Of a DNA stretch of 64,000 nt, positions 38,264 to 47,639 are shown one piece after another (the stretch's first letter is position 1; every line of letters starts with the position of its first letter). The notes beneath the pieces are model-generated. The model had not been told where the DNA came from. It made no database searches and saw only the letters and a list, made by a program, of their open reading frames with translations. The stretch is from Muribaculaceae bacterium. Its GTDB lineage: Bacteria > Bacteroidota > Bacteroidia > Bacteroidales > Muribaculaceae. The DNA lies in assembly GCA_017621055.1 (NCBI GenBank), contig JAGATX010000004.1:62001-126000 (forward strand). Reading direction: 5' to 3'. The position numbers and the translations under genes are program-made.

Positions 38264-38280
38264 ATATTTTAGCCGAAGGC

Positions 38281-38311
38281 TTTGCGGTTCTGAACATTAT
38301 TGCTATTTTTG
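38281..38311 (+). promoter_or_regulatory. Promoter before the small gene and aguAB
   Basis: TTTG (38281-38284), 19 bases and TATTTTTG (38304-38311), both perfect. The first start codon follows at 38349. Confidence 0.75.
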
Positions 38312-38348
38312 TGCGTATAACCTGTTTTCATCACTCTCTCATCATACC

Positions 38349-38588
38349 ATGGAAGATATTACCGATTACTTCATACATTATATCAAAAATTCACCATCGC
38401 TCGACATGGCCGAGGCCGAGTTCCGCCACTCCATGATCGATGATCCCGACCTGCGCCGCCAATATCGCCAGTACTGCCGCGACAACGGATATACCGAAAA
38501 GAACGGCTTCAAGGATTTCTGTGAGGAATATATGCAGGAACAGGACAATGTGTGGGATTCTCTGAGCGATTTCGACAACCGCGAATGA
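38349..38588 (+). CDS. Small conserved hypothetical protein
   Basis: 79-residue acidic protein, mostly helical, with YIKNSPSLDMAEAEFRHSMI and a C-terminal CEEYMQEQDNVWDSL. No membrane segment or signal. I recognise the look of a conserved Bacteroidales protein but know no function. It has its own promoter, and its stop overlaps the start of the agmatine deiminase gene by four bases, so translation is coupled. Confidence 0.78.
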   Translation: MEDITDYFIHYIKNSPSLDMAEAEFRHSMIDDPDLRRQYRQYCRDNGYTEKNGFKDFCEEYMQEQDNVWDSLSDFDNRE

Positions 38589-39634
38589 GCACAACTGATA
38601 CAGGGCGCCGTCTGCCCGCCGAATGGGAGCCCGTCGAGGCCGTGCTTATGTCGTGGCCGCATCCCGAGACCGACTGGGCAGACATGCTGCCGGAGATAGA
38701 GCGGTGCTATGTTGATATTGTCACCGCCATGGTGCCCTATGCGCGTGTGGTGGTGATCGGACCCGATATAGAGGCCATAGGCAGCGCACTTGCGCACATA
38801 CCGTCCGACCGCCTCACAATCCTGCCGTGCCTTACCAACGACACGTGGATACGCGACTACGGACCAATCACCGTACACACCTCCGACTGCACCATGCTGC
38901 CGCTGGACTATCGTTTCAACGCCTGGGGCCTTAAGTTCGCCGCCAACCTCGACAACATGGCCACGTCGGCACTGGCCGAGCTGGGGCTGTTCCGCAGCGA
39001 GCCGGCGAACAACCGCGATTTCGTGCTCGAGGGCGGCTCGATAGAGAGTGACGGCATGGGCACAATACTGACCACCACCGAGTGCCTGCGCTCGCCAAAC
39101 CGCAACGACACCATGAGTGCCTGCGCCATCGGGGCGAGGCTGTGCCGCGATTTCGGCGCCGGGCGCGTGCTGTGGCTGAACCATGGCGCCCTCGAGGGCG
39201 ACGACACCGACAGCCACATCGACACTCTGGCACGCCTGCTGCCTCCGGGCGACGTAATAGCATATACGGGTTGCGCCGACCCCTCCGACAGCCATTATTA
39301 CACTCTCCGCGCCATGGCCGACGAGCTGCGCGCCATGCGCACCGCCGATGGCCGCCCTTACCATCTGCTGGAGCTGCCGCTACCCGATGCCGTCTACGAT
39401 CCCGATGACGGCCACCGGTTGCCCGCAACCTATGCGAACTTCCTGATAGTCAACGACGCCGTGCTTCTGCCGGTCTACGGCCAGCCTATGAAGGACCGCA
39501 TGGCCGCCGACATCCTCGCCGCCGCCATGCCCGACCACACCATAGTGCCCGTGGACTGCCGGGCGCTCATCCGCCAGCACGGCTCCCTGCACTGCGCAAC
39601 TATGCAGATTCCCGAAAACACTCTTTCGATATGA
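38585..39634 (+). CDS. aguA: Agmatine deiminase
   Basis: 349-residue peptidylarginine-deiminase-fold enzyme that turns agmatine into N-carbamoylputrescine and ammonia. Guanidine-site motifs NDTWIRDYGP and LEGGSIESDG, the His in DSHIDTLARLLP and the catalytic Cys in HGSLHCATMQIP are intact. The start at 38585 gives a four-base overlap with the preceding gene. The next gene encodes the following step, so the pair makes putrescine from agmatine. Confidence 0.94.
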   Translation: MSTTDTGRRLPAEWEPVEAVLMSWPHPETDWADMLPEIERCYVDIVTAMVPYARVVVIGPDIEAIGSALAHIPSDRLTILPCLTNDTWIRDYGPITVHTSDCTMLPLDYRFNAWGLKFAANLDNMATSALAELGLFRSEPANNRDFVLEGGSIESDGMGTILTTTECLRSPNRNDTMSACAIGARLCRDFGAGRVLWLNHGALEGDDTDSHIDTLARLLPPGDVIAYTGCADPSDSHYYTLRAMADELRAMRTADGRPYHLLELPLPDAVYDPDDGHRLPATYANFLIVNDAVLLPVYGQPMKDRMAADILAAAMPDHTIVPVDCRALIRQHGSLHCATMQIPENTLSI

Positions 39635-40512
39635 TTCTCCGAACCGGAATAATACAACAGCAAAACAGCGTCGACATAGAGGCAAACCGTGCCGCCATCG
39701 CCGAAAAAATTCGCGCCCTTGCCGCTGACGGCGCAAAACTCATTGTAAATCAGGAACTCCACGACTCGCTCTATTTCTGCCAGACCGAGGATGTGGAGGC
39801 GTGCTCGCTGGCAGTGCCCATTCCCGGCGACGTTACAGATTTCTACGGAGCTCTCGCCCGCGAGTGTGGCGTGGTGCTGGTGTGCTCGCTGTTCGAGCGG
39901 CGCGCGCCGGGACTGTACCACAACACTGCCGTGGTGTTCGAGGCCGACGGCACCATCGCCGGAAAATACCGCAAGATGCACATTCCCGACGACCCCGCAT
40001 ACTACGAAAAGTTCTATTTCACTCCCGGCGATCTCGGTTTCGAGCCTATCGACACGTCGGTGGGACGTCTGGGCGTGCTGGTGTGCTGGGACCAGTGGTA
40101 CCCCGAGGCCGCGCGCCTCATGGCCCTCGCCGGTGCCGAAGTCCTCATTTATCCCACGGCCATAGGCTGGGAGAGCACCGACAGCGACGACGAAAAGGCG
40201 CGTCAGCGCGAGGCCTGGACCACGGTGCAGCGCGGACACGCCATTGCCAACGGCCTGCCCGTGGTGGCCGTCAACAGGGTAGGGCAAGAACCTGACCCCT
40301 CGGGCGCTACCGCCGGCATTCAGTTCTGGGGGTCGAGCTTTGTGGCTGGTCCGCAGGGCGAATTTCTCTATCGCGCACCCTCCGACGCCGAGGCAACGGC
40401 GATTGTGGACATCGACACCGCCCGCTGCGAGAACGTGCGCCGCTGGTGGCCTTTCCTGCGCGACCGCCGTATCGACGCCTACGCCGACCTCACAAAACGC
40501 TTCCGCCGCTGA
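39631..40512 (+). CDS. aguB: N-carbamoylputrescine amidase
   Basis: 293-residue nitrilase-superfamily amidase that hydrolyses N-carbamoylputrescine to putrescine, CO2 and ammonia. The catalytic triad is visible as Glu in NQELHDSLYF, Lys in KYRKMHIPDD and Cys in VLVCWDQWYPEA. It overlaps aguA by four bases and ends three bases from the convergent guaA, with no room for a separate terminator. Confidence 0.95.
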   Translation: MILRTGIIQQQNSVDIEANRAAIAEKIRALAADGAKLIVNQELHDSLYFCQTEDVEACSLAVPIPGDVTDFYGALARECGVVLVCSLFERRAPGLYHNTAVVFEADGTIAGKYRKMHIPDDPAYYEKFYFTPGDLGFEPIDTSVGRLGVLVCWDQWYPEAARLMALAGAEVLIYPTAIGWESTDSDDEKARQREAWTTVQRGHAIANGLPVVAVNRVGQEPDPSGATAGIQFWGSSFVAGPQGEFLYRAPSDAEATAIVDIDTARCENVRRWWPFLRDRRIDAYADLTKRFRR

Positions 40513-40515
40513 ATA

Positions 40516-42048
40516 TCACTCCCATTCGATGGTTGCCGGGGGTTTGGAGGAGATGTCGTAGCATACGCGGTTTACGCCGCGGACTTTGTTGATGATCTCG
40601 TTGCTGATTTTTGCGAGGAACTCGTAGGGGAGGTGAGCCCAGTCGGCGGTCATGGCGTCGGTGCTGGTCACTGCTCGGAGCGCCACGGCCTGTTCGTATG
40701 TGCGCTCGTCGCCCATGACGCCCACACTCTGCACGGGCAGGAGGATTACGCCGGCCTGCCATACCTTGTCGTAAAGGCCGGAGCGGCGGAGTCCTTCGAT
40801 GAAGATATTGTCGGCCTGCTGGAGAATGGCCACCTTGGGGCGCGTCACCTCGCCGAGGATGCGCACCGCCAGCCCCGGTCCGGGGAAGGGATGGCGTCCG
40901 ACGAGGCTGTCGGGGATGCCTAACTCGCGGCCTACGCGGCGCACCTCGTCCTTGAAAAGGAGCCGCAGCGGCTCGCACAGCCGCAGGTTCATGCGCTCCG
41001 GCAGGCCGCCCACGTTATGGTGGCTTTTTATTACCGTGCCGGTAATCGAGAGGCTCTCTATGCAGTCGGGGTATATTGTACCCTGGGCAAGCCAGCGGGC
41101 ATCGGTGATTTTGCGTGCTTCCTCGTCGAAGACAGCCACGAAGTCGGCGCCTATGATCTTTCGCTTCTTTTCGGGGTCGGTCACGCCTGCGAGGTCGGCG
41201 AAAAAGCGTTCGGAGGCGTCGATGCCGCGCACGTTGAGCCCCAGACGGCGGTATTCGTTGATTACGTCGCGGAACTCGTTGAGTCTGAGCATACCGTGGT
41301 CCACAAAAATGCAGCGGAGATTGTCGCCAATGGCGCGCGAGAGGAGAACGGCGGCCACGGTGCTGTCCACGCCGCCGCTAAGGCCGAGGATAACCTTGTC
41401 ATTGCCTATTTTCTGCCGCAACTCGGCGATGGTGGTGTCGATGAACGAACGCGCCGTCCAGTCGCACTTGGCGCCACAGATATCTACGGCGAAGTTGCGG
41501 AGAATCTGCATGCCGCATTCGCTGTGGTATACTTCCGGATGGAACTGTACGCCCCACGACTGCTCGCCCTCAACCTCGAAGGCGGCAGACTCCACGTCGG
41601 CGGTCGACGCCACCACACGGAAACCGGCGGGGAGGTCGGTGATAGTATCGCCATGACTCATCCACACCTGCTCGCCGATACCGATGCCGCGCATCAGGGG
41701 CGAGGCTCCGTCGACGGTGCGCAGGCGTGCGCGTCCGTATTCGCGGCTTGCGGCGGCGCGCACCTTTCCGCCGGCTTCATAGGCCATGAGCTGAGCGCCG
41801 TAGCATATGCCGAGCACGGGTACCCGGCCGCGGATGGCCGCCAGGTCGATGTGAAAGGCATTGTCGTCGTATACGCTCAGCGGGCTGCCCGAGAGGATGA
41901 CACCGATGATACCCTCCTGGGCTTCGCGGCCGTAGGGGTATTTGTTGTATGGCACAATCTCGCTGTAGATGTTGAGTTCGCGCACACGCCGGCCTATCAG
42001 CTGCGTGGTCTGCGAGCCGAAGTCCAGGATGAGAATTTTTTCTGTCAT
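40516..42048 (-). CDS. guaA: GMP synthase (glutamine-hydrolysing)
   Basis: 510-residue two-domain enzyme making GMP from XMP, ATP and glutamine. The class I glutamine amidotransferase domain has Cys82 in GICYGAQ, and His and Glu in [10 protein letters not shown]. The ATP-pyrophosphatase P-loop is [12 protein letters not shown], and the C-terminal dimerisation domain ends [15 protein letters not shown]. The length is normal. It is monocistronic with its own promoter. Confidence 0.97.
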   Translation of the reverse strand: MTEKILILDFGSQTTQLIGRRVRELNIYSEIVPYNKYPYGREAQEGIIGVILSGSPLSVYDDNAFHIDLAAIRGRVPVLGICYGAQLMAYEAGGKVRAAASREYGRARLRTVDGASPLMRGIGIGEQVWMSHGDTITDLPAGFRVVASTADVESAAFEVEGEQSWGVQFHPEVYHSECGMQILRNFAVDICGAKCDWTARSFIDTTIAELRQKIGNDKVILGLSGGVDSTVAAVLLSRAIGDNLRCIFVDHGMLRLNEFRDVINEYRRLGLNVRGIDASERFFADLAGVTDPEKKRKIIGADFVAVFDEEARKITDARWLAQGTIYPDCIESLSITGTVIKSHHNVGGLPERMNLRLCEPLRLLFKDEVRRVGRELGIPDSLVGRHPFPGPGLAVRILGEVTRPKVAILQQADNIFIEGLRRSGLYDKVWQAGVILLPVQSVGVMGDERTYEQAVALRAVTSTDAMTADWAHLPYEFLAKISNEIINKVRGVNRVCYDISSKPPATIEWE

Positions 42049-42092
42049 GGCTGTGGGTGGGGAATGAGTTAATCGCCGTTAGTCCGACACCG

Positions 42093-42124
42093 CAAAATTA
42101 ATAAAATTTTCGCTGCCGAGCAAA
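42093..42124 (-). promoter_or_regulatory. Promoter of guaA
   Basis: Minus-strand TTTG (42121-42124), 20 bases, TAATTTTG (42093-42100), both perfect; transcription would start about 40 bases before the start codon. Confidence 0.75.
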
Positions 42125-42130
42125 CGGCAT

Positions 42131-42165
42131 TAAAAAACCGCACGGGCCGGCGGCTCCGTGCGGTT
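42131..42165 (-). terminator. Terminator of the alpha-amylase gene
   Basis: A perfect 10-bp stem (AACCGCACGG with CCGTGCGGTT, 42136-42145 and 42156-42165) is followed on the minus strand by a run of T. It lies 25 bases after the amylase stop. Confidence 0.85.
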
Positions 42166-42189
42166 GACTTATAGGCGTTTAAACGGATA

Positions 42190-44313
42190 TCAGTGGAGAT
42201 AGACGCGACGGGCCGATGAGCCGCGGCGCTCTATGTAGAGCCCGGTGCCGGGATTGTCGACACGTACGCCCTGAAGGTTATAGTATACCGGCGCTGCGGC
42301 GGCATCGTCGGTAACGATGGTCTCCACGCCGGAGTTGCCGTCGCTAACGGTTATTGTGCCGGCGTTGAAGTCGGCCACGATGGAGTAGGTGCCGGGGGCC
42401 ACCGTCCACGACAGGCAGCCGGAGGCGTCGATGCCGTTGGCATAGAGGGTTATGGGCGAGGGGGTGTCTTTGGTCAGGGTCAGGCCTTCGGTGAGGGCGC
42501 CGTAGCGGTTGGCCGTCATGTTGAGTTCGTTCCAGTCGGCGCCGAGGGCGTCGGTGAGGTTGAAATAGCAGAGGCTTTCGCCGGCGGCGGCCTCAAAGAC
42601 AATGTTGTCGACGCGGTAGCTGTCGCCGTTTCGCGTCATTTCCACGCCTGCCGAGGTCACCCACTGAGCGCCCTTGATGTTGCCGAGCACGTAGAGGGCG
42701 GCGGGAGTGGTGAGCGAGCCGCCGCCACCGCCGTGGTTGCCGTATTCGCCGGTATCCTCACACTCGGGCTTGCCGGAGGCCGATACGGGCCGGTAAACGT
42801 GTTTGTCGGTGAGGCCGAGCACGTCGGCGGTCTGGTTCCCGTTACCGTCGTTGAACAACACGCCGACAGTGCCGGCGGGAACGGTGTACTTCCATATCTG
42901 TCCTTCGGCGAGGGTCATGTCCACGCCCGGCCAGGTGCTTTCCTCGGTGCCCCAGTAGTGGATCTTGACAGAGCTCCACGAAGTCACCGAATTGTCGAAG
43001 TATATGGTCTTGGCGGTCGGCACGGGGTCGTCGCCGCCACCGCCGCCGCCGACGTCGGTCTTGCTCCATATGCAGTATCCGTTGCCGGAAGCGCGCACAT
43101 CGGCGGCGGTATATCCGGCGGGCACGTCGGAGGTGCTGCCTATGCGCACTGCCAGTTCGCCGCGTTTGCCGACGACGCGCGCCATGTAGCAGTCGCGCGT
43201 GCTCTTGAGGACGGTCACGGCGCTGGTGTTTGTCACGCCCACGGCATTGCGCACGGCAATCATCTTCTTGATTTGAGCCTTATAGGCCTTCCAGTGGGGG
43301 AGGAACACGCAGGGAGTGCCGGGAGAGCACAGGATGAAGGCGTTTGCGGCGGGCACGTTGCCGTTGAACTTGCTGCCGTCGCGGTAGGTATCGTGGTTGT
43401 CGATGAAAGTCACCGCCAGCTGGGGATAGCCGAAGTGTATGAGTCCGGCGGGCTGGTCGGTGGTGCCGTTGGCCTTCCATACCAGTTTGGTGAGGTCGTT
43501 GCTGTGGAAAGCCTCGTTGATGGCATATTTGCCGGGGAAGTCGAAGGCTGCGGACTCGCGGCCGGTGGCCTCGATCCATGCGGCCACGAGGTCGTAGCTG
43601 GCGTCGAAGTACTCGCCCACGGAGTATGTGGGGCGGGCGTACTGGTTATATATCTTTGTGTACTGACCGGCATAGCCTTTCACCATGTCGTATCGCACGC
43701 CGGCATACCCCAGGTCGGTGAGCAGAAATTTGACGTAGTTCTTCACGTTGTTCTGCACCACGGGCGAGGTGTGGTCCAGGTCGCGGGCGCCGGCGAAGTT
43801 CTCGCCGGTATCGTAAGCTCCGGTGGGCGTTGCCTGTCCGGGCTGCGATGCCACCTCGTCGTTGCGGCATATGTGTTCTGGACCCAGTTGCCATGTCTGG
43901 CCGTTCCACTGTTCGGCGGGGAAGTTTGTCCAGTTCGAGGTTCCGTTACGATGGTTTACCACCACGTCGGCAATGACTCCCACACCTTTTTCCTTAAGGG
44001 TAGAGATCATTGAGCGCAGTTCCTGCTCGTTTCCGAACGCCGAGGTATGGCGTGTGAACCAGTATATGGGCATGTATCCCATGTTTCGGGAACCGCCGGC
44101 ATAGGCGCTGTTGGGTACCCATATGAGTTTGAACGATTGGGCGAGTTCGTCGGCCTGGCTTTCGATGTTGGTCCATTTGGTGTCGGTGTAGGAGTCCCAG
44201 TAGAACCCCTGGAGCATGACACCTTCGTACTGTGCGGGCCAGCCGATGGCGGCGGCGCGTATGCCGGTGGCGAGGAGCACCAGCATGCACAGTATGTGCA
44301 TTGTCTTTTTCAT
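42190..44313 (-). CDS. Secreted alpha-amylase (GH13) with starch-binding modules
   Basis: 707-residue exported enzyme. A signal peptide (about 1-22) precedes a GH13 barrel with DVVVNH (116-121), nucleophile Asp209 in GVRYDMVK, acid/base Glu234 in SVGEYF and Asp308 in FIDNHD; all catalytic residues are present. Two glycine-rich linkers separate a CBM26-like module (TIYFDNSVTSWSSVKIHYWG) and a second beta domain. The tail (NLQGVRVDNPGTGLYIERRG) looks like a type IX secretion sorting domain. It should digest starch at the cell surface and feed the internal alpha-glucan enzymes. Confidence 0.92.
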   Translation of the reverse strand: MKKTMHILCMLVLLATGIRAAAIGWPAQYEGVMLQGFYWDSYTDTKWTNIESQADELAQSFKLIWVPNSAYAGGSRNMGYMPIYWFTRHTSAFGNEQELRSMISTLKEKGVGVIADVVVNHRNGTSNWTNFPAEQWNGQTWQLGPEHICRNDEVASQPGQATPTGAYDTGENFAGARDLDHTSPVVQNNVKNYVKFLLTDLGYAGVRYDMVKGYAGQYTKIYNQYARPTYSVGEYFDASYDLVAAWIEATGRESAAFDFPGKYAINEAFHSNDLTKLVWKANGTTDQPAGLIHFGYPQLAVTFIDNHDTYRDGSKFNGNVPAANAFILCSPGTPCVFLPHWKAYKAQIKKMIAVRNAVGVTNTSAVTVLKSTRDCYMARVVGKRGELAVRIGSTSDVPAGYTAADVRASGNGYCIWSKTDVGGGGGGDDPVPTAKTIYFDNSVTSWSSVKIHYWGTEESTWPGVDMTLAEGQIWKYTVPAGTVGVLFNDGNGNQTADVLGLTDKHVYRPVSASGKPECEDTGEYGNHGGGGGSLTTPAALYVLGNIKGAQWVTSAGVEMTRNGDSYRVDNIVFEAAAGESLCYFNLTDALGADWNELNMTANRYGALTEGLTLTKDTPSPITLYANGIDASGCLSWTVAPGTYSIVADFNAGTITVSDGNSGVETIVTDDAAAAPVYYNLQGVRVDNPGTGLYIERRGSSARRVYLH

Positions 44314-44357
44314 TCGCTTTTTAAGATGTAAGGTTGAAATAATAAGTAAGTAAGCGG

Positions 44358-44365
44358 CAAAGTTA
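44358..44365 (-). promoter_or_regulatory. -7 promoter box of the alpha-amylase gene
   Basis: Minus-strand TAACTTTG, an exact match, lies 45 bases before the amylase start. No clear -33 box is seen. Confidence 0.45.
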
Positions 44366-44436
44366 ATAAAAACCGTGGAGAAAGCGGGTGCCAGAGGCTG
44401 AATAATTAAGAAATATGAATTAAAAATTGTTAATTA

Positions 44437-44475
44437 CAAAAAACAGTGCCCGGGCTCGCAAGGAGCGCCGGGCAC
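44437..44475 (-). terminator. Terminator of the ferredoxin gene
   Basis: GTGCCCGG (44446-44453) pairs perfectly with CCGGGCAC (44468-44475). On the minus strand the hairpin is followed by TGTTTTTTG. It lies 37 bases after the ferredoxin stop. Confidence 0.85.
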
Positions 44476-44511
44476 CGGTAATACCGTATTTACGATAGTA
44501 ATACTATGCTA

Positions 44512-44682
44512 TTATTCGCCGGGGATGATAGCCTCGGAGGGGCACACGGAAGCGCAGGTACCGCAATCGATGCATTTGTCGGGATCGATGTGGTAGATTT
44601 CGCCTTCGGAGATAGCTTCAACGGGGCATTCGGGCAGGCAGGTGCCGCAAGCCACGCAGGAATCGGTGATTACGTAAGCCAT
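44512..44682 (-). CDS. 2[4Fe-4S] ferredoxin
   Basis: 56-residue bacterial-type ferredoxin. Two cluster motifs are complete: CVACGTCLPECP and CIDCGTCASVCP, each CxxCxxCxxxCP, with internal near-symmetry. It is a cytoplasmic low-potential electron carrier. The gene opens MAYVITDSC and has its own promoter and terminator, so it is monocistronic. Confidence 0.95.
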   Translation of the reverse strand: MAYVITDSCVACGTCLPECPVEAISEGEIYHIDPDKCIDCGTCASVCPSEAIIPGE

Positions 44683-44737
44683 GTTGATTAAAAAATTTAG
44701 ATAGGTTATACAGAATTGTTCGTTCGTTTTACGAGTG

Positions 44738-44771
44738 CAAATATAGCACTTATTTTTGGGATGGCTGCAAA
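44738..44771 (-). promoter_or_regulatory. Promoter of the ferredoxin gene
   Basis: Minus-strand TTTG (44768-44771), 22 bases, TATATTTG (44738-44745). The -33 box lies just outside the 3' end of the neighbouring gene. Confidence 0.65.
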
Positions 44772-44774
44772 AAG

Positions 44775-46124
44775 TCAGCGAATAATTACCTTCGCGGCCT
44801 TTGCACCGGTGCGGACAATGTATATGCCGGGTGCGAGGTTGGCGGCGTCGGCACGTGTGCCGTCGAGACGGTAGTATTGGGCGGGGGCGTCGGTGTCGCC
44901 GACGGTGATGTCGGTGATGCCGGCGAGGGAGGCGTCGACATAGTCGCTCATCACTACGTGCATTTCAGGCACCATGGTGATTTCTTCGGTCTCTTCGTCG
45001 ATCTCGGCCACGGAGGTGGTGTAGGTGAGGGGATAGCCGTGGGTGCTGTCGTAGGTGAGCACGCCTTCCATCAGGTTGTCCATATAGGTTTCGCCGCCGT
45101 ATTCCGAGGTGCTCTTAAGATAGGTGGTGAAACCGTAGGAGTCGTATTCGGCGATGTCGGTGTATGTTTCGGTGAAAGTCTCGCCTTCTTCTTCGCCGAC
45201 AAATGTCTCGACCAGACGCTCGCTGCCGTTTTCGTCGGTGATTTCATATGTCACCGTCGATGTCGCGGGATAGCCCTGGATGGTGCCGGTCTGAGTGGCT
45301 GTATAGCCGTTGGCGGTGTATATCACAGACATGTCGACATCGGTGTCTTCGGTCCTGAGGTGGCAGGAGCGCAGTTTGTTCGCACCTGACATGAGCTCTT
45401 CCACGTCGTAAATCTGGCCGTCGGTCTGCTCCCATTCGATATTGGTCAGTTCGGAGGCAACGATCCATATGGGGTTGTATTCGCTGTCGTAACTCAGCGA
45501 CTCGTTGAGAATGCGCGAGGCCTTGCCGTCGGTGTATGTCACGGTGAGGCGGCCGATGGGGTCGAAGACGCCTTGGAAGAGTGTGGAAATAACTACGGAG
45601 GTGATGTTTCCGTTGGTGTCGCGCGTTATCTCGCGTTTATAGTTGTTTCCTATCTGCTCCCACGAGTATGTCCATACCCACTGGAGGTTTTCGACCACAA
45701 GGTCTGTGATGCGGCTGTCGTAAGTGCGCTCCAGTTTCTGGGCGTTTGTGAATTCGGTGCCGTCGCTGCTGATTTCCAGCAGCTGAGTGGCGAGCATATC
45801 GTTGTCGTTATATGTGTTTGTCTCGCGGGTGGCGGAGCCGTCCTCAACGGCGGTGATTGTCTCGTTTGCCACTTTGCCGGTGACGGTGTAGGCGGTGGTG
45901 TATATGCTCTCGAGGAGCCATTCACCGTCCCATGCGCTGATTTCCTGGTGTTGCGGAACCCAGATGGGGTTTGCCGAGGCGGCGCGGGCGGGTGCTACCG
46001 TCGAAGCTGCGGGCATGCGGCTGTCAGCGCCCTTGTGGTGACGGGTGAAACGGGCGGCAGGTGCCGCTGTGGCGCCAATGGCAAGGCTGCCGGCAAGGAA
46101 TAGAGTAAAAATCTTCATAAGCAT
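44775..46124 (-). CDS. Secreted protein of unknown function with sorting-like tail
   Basis: 449-residue exported protein. A signal peptide (IFTLFLAGSLAIGATAAPA) is followed by a Thr/Glu/Tyr-rich beta region with repeated stretches of the type TVTYTDGKASRI and TNTYNDNDML, a pattern like YD/RHS-type or toast-rack repeats. The C-terminal tail (YYRLDGTRADAANLAPGIYI and VRTGAKAAKVIIR) matches the sorting-domain style of the amylase. It is probably at the cell surface, with unknown ligand. The second Met, at 46118, is an equally good start. Confidence 0.72.
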   Translation of the reverse strand: MLMKIFTLFLAGSLAIGATAAPAARFTRHHKGADSRMPAASTVAPARAASANPIWVPQHQEISAWDGEWLLESIYTTAYTVTGKVANETITAVEDGSATRETNTYNDNDMLATQLLEISSDGTEFTNAQKLERTYDSRITDLVVENLQWVWTYSWEQIGNNYKREITRDTNGNITSVVISTLFQGVFDPIGRLTVTYTDGKASRILNESLSYDSEYNPIWIVASELTNIEWEQTDGQIYDVEELMSGANKLRSCHLRTEDTDVDMSVIYTANGYTATQTGTIQGYPATSTVTYEITDENGSERLVETFVGEEEGETFTETYTDIAEYDSYGFTTYLKSTSEYGGETYMDNLMEGVLTYDSTHGYPLTYTTSVAEIDEETEEITMVPEMHVVMSDYVDASLAGITDITVGDTDAPAQYYRLDGTRADAANLAPGIYIVRTGAKAAKVIIR

Positions 46125-46148
46125 TGTTTTTTATTCAGTAAATGAGTA

Positions 46149-46184
46149 ACCCCGCGGTTCGGCACGGTGGCTGTCCCGCGGGGT
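46149..46184 (-). terminator. Hairpin after glmM
   Basis: ACCCCGCGG (46149-46157) pairs perfectly with CCGCGGGGT (46176-46184), 15 bases after the glmM stop. The T-run on the minus strand follows only after about 20 bases, so it is weaker than the other terminators. Confidence 0.6.
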
Positions 46185-46198
46185 GTATTATGGATGTC

Positions 46199-47587
46199 TT
46201 ATTTTATTATCGAGTCGACCACGGAGCGTATTTCGTCGGCTATTGCGCGGGCTTGCTCGGCGGTGTGCGCTTCGGAGTATATCCGTATGATGGGCTCGGT
46301 GTTGCTCTTGCGCAGATGAACCCATTTATCGGGGAAGTCTATTTTCACGCCGTCGATATCGGTGACTTTTTCGTCGGCATATTTGTCCTTTACGGCGCGG
46401 AGTATGGCATCGACGTCGATGCCGTCGGTGAGCTGTATCTTGGTTTTGTATATATCGTAGGCGGGGTATTGCTTGCGCAGCTCGCTCACTTTTTTGCCGC
46501 TCTTGGCCAGCAGGGTGAGGAATACGGCCACACCTACCAGAGCGTCGCGTCCGTAGTGGAGGGCCGGATATATTACGCCGCCGTTGCCTTCGCCGCCGAT
46601 GACAGCGCCGGTGCGTCGCATCTCGGTGGTGACGTTGACTTCGCCGACGGCCGCGGCGGTATATTTCTGACCGTGGGCGGCAGTTACGTCGCGTAGCGCG
46701 CGCGAAGAGCTGAGGTTGCTCACCGTCGGTCCGGGTGTGAGGCCAAGGATATAGTCGGCCACGGAAACGAGAGTATACTCTTCGCCGAACATATCACCGT
46801 TTTCGCAGACTATGGCGAGGCGGTCCACGTCGGGGTCTACCACGAAGCCCACGTCGGCGGTGCTTTCCTTCATCAGCGATGCTATGCCGGTGAGGTTTTC
46901 GGGGATGGGCTCGGGTGTGTGTGCAAATTTGCCGGTGGCCTCGCAGTTGAGTTCTATTATGTTCTTCACGCCGAGGGCACGCAGGAGCTGCGGCATGATT
47001 ATACCGCCGACGGAGTTGACGGCGTCGATTGCCACGGTGAAGCCGGCGCGGTGTATGGCGTCGACGTCTACGGCCTTGAGGGCGAGGACGTCGTCGATGT
47101 GGCGGCGGTTCCAGGTGTTGTTGACCATCACTTTGCCGAGGCGGTCCACGGGTGCGAAGTCAAAGTCGCAGTTTTCGGCGAGTGCGAGCACTTTTGCGCC
47201 CTGTTGGGCGTCGAGGAACTCGCCGCGCTCGTTGAGGAGCTTGAGGGCGTTCCATTGCAGGGGGTTGTGCGATGCCGTGAGGATGAGGCCTCCGTCGGCT
47301 TTCTCGCCCACCACTGCCATTTCGGTTGTGGGGGTCGATGCCAGGTCGATGTCCACCACGTCGAAGCCCATGCCGGTAAGGGTGCCGATGACGAGGCTTT
47401 TGACCATCGGGCCGGAAAGACGGGCGTCGCGACCCACAACGATGACGCCGCTTTTGCGCGTGCTGTTGGCGGCGGTGAAAACTGCAAAGGCAGCTGTGAA
47501 TTTAACAATATCCAGCGGAGTGAGGCCTTCGCCGGCAGGTCCGCCGATGGTGCCGCGGATTCCGGAGATGGATTTTATAAGAGTCAT
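46199..47587 (-). CDS. glmM: Phosphoglucosamine mutase
   Basis: 462-residue alpha-phosphohexomutase. The phospho-serine loop TASHNPLQWN, metal loop DPDVDRLAI, sugar loop GEGNGGVIYP and phosphate loop RKSNTEPIIRI are all present. GlmM converts glucosamine-6-phosphate to glucosamine-1-phosphate for peptidoglycan. The assignment as GlmM rather than phosphomannomutase rests on overall likeness to Bacteroidales GlmM and is slightly less sure than the superfamily. It follows the DUF4827-type gene. Confidence 0.88.
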   Translation of the reverse strand: MTLIKSISGIRGTIGGPAGEGLTPLDIVKFTAAFAVFTAANSTRKSGVIVVGRDARLSGPMVKSLVIGTLTGMGFDVVDIDLASTPTTEMAVVGEKADGGLILTASHNPLQWNALKLLNERGEFLDAQQGAKVLALAENCDFDFAPVDRLGKVMVNNTWNRRHIDDVLALKAVDVDAIHRAGFTVAIDAVNSVGGIIMPQLLRALGVKNIIELNCEATGKFAHTPEPIPENLTGIASLMKESTADVGFVVDPDVDRLAIVCENGDMFGEEYTLVSVADYILGLTPGPTVSNLSSSRALRDVTAAHGQKYTAAAVGEVNVTTEMRRTGAVIGGEGNGGVIYPALHYGRDALVGVAVFLTLLAKSGKKVSELRKQYPAYDIYKTKIQLTDGIDVDAILRAVKDKYADEKVTDIDGVKIDFPDKWVHLRKSNTEPIIRIYSEAHTAEQARAIADEIRSVVDSIIK

Positions 47588-47639
47588 AATGTGACCGGTT
47601 TAAGGTGGATAGGATTGGTATGTAGGAAATCGTTTTTTT

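Noticed and set aside
42733..44013. 426-codon plus-strand frame opposite the alpha-amylase
   Set aside because: It is the antisense of a gene with all GH13 catalytic residues, and shows no homology pattern of its own.
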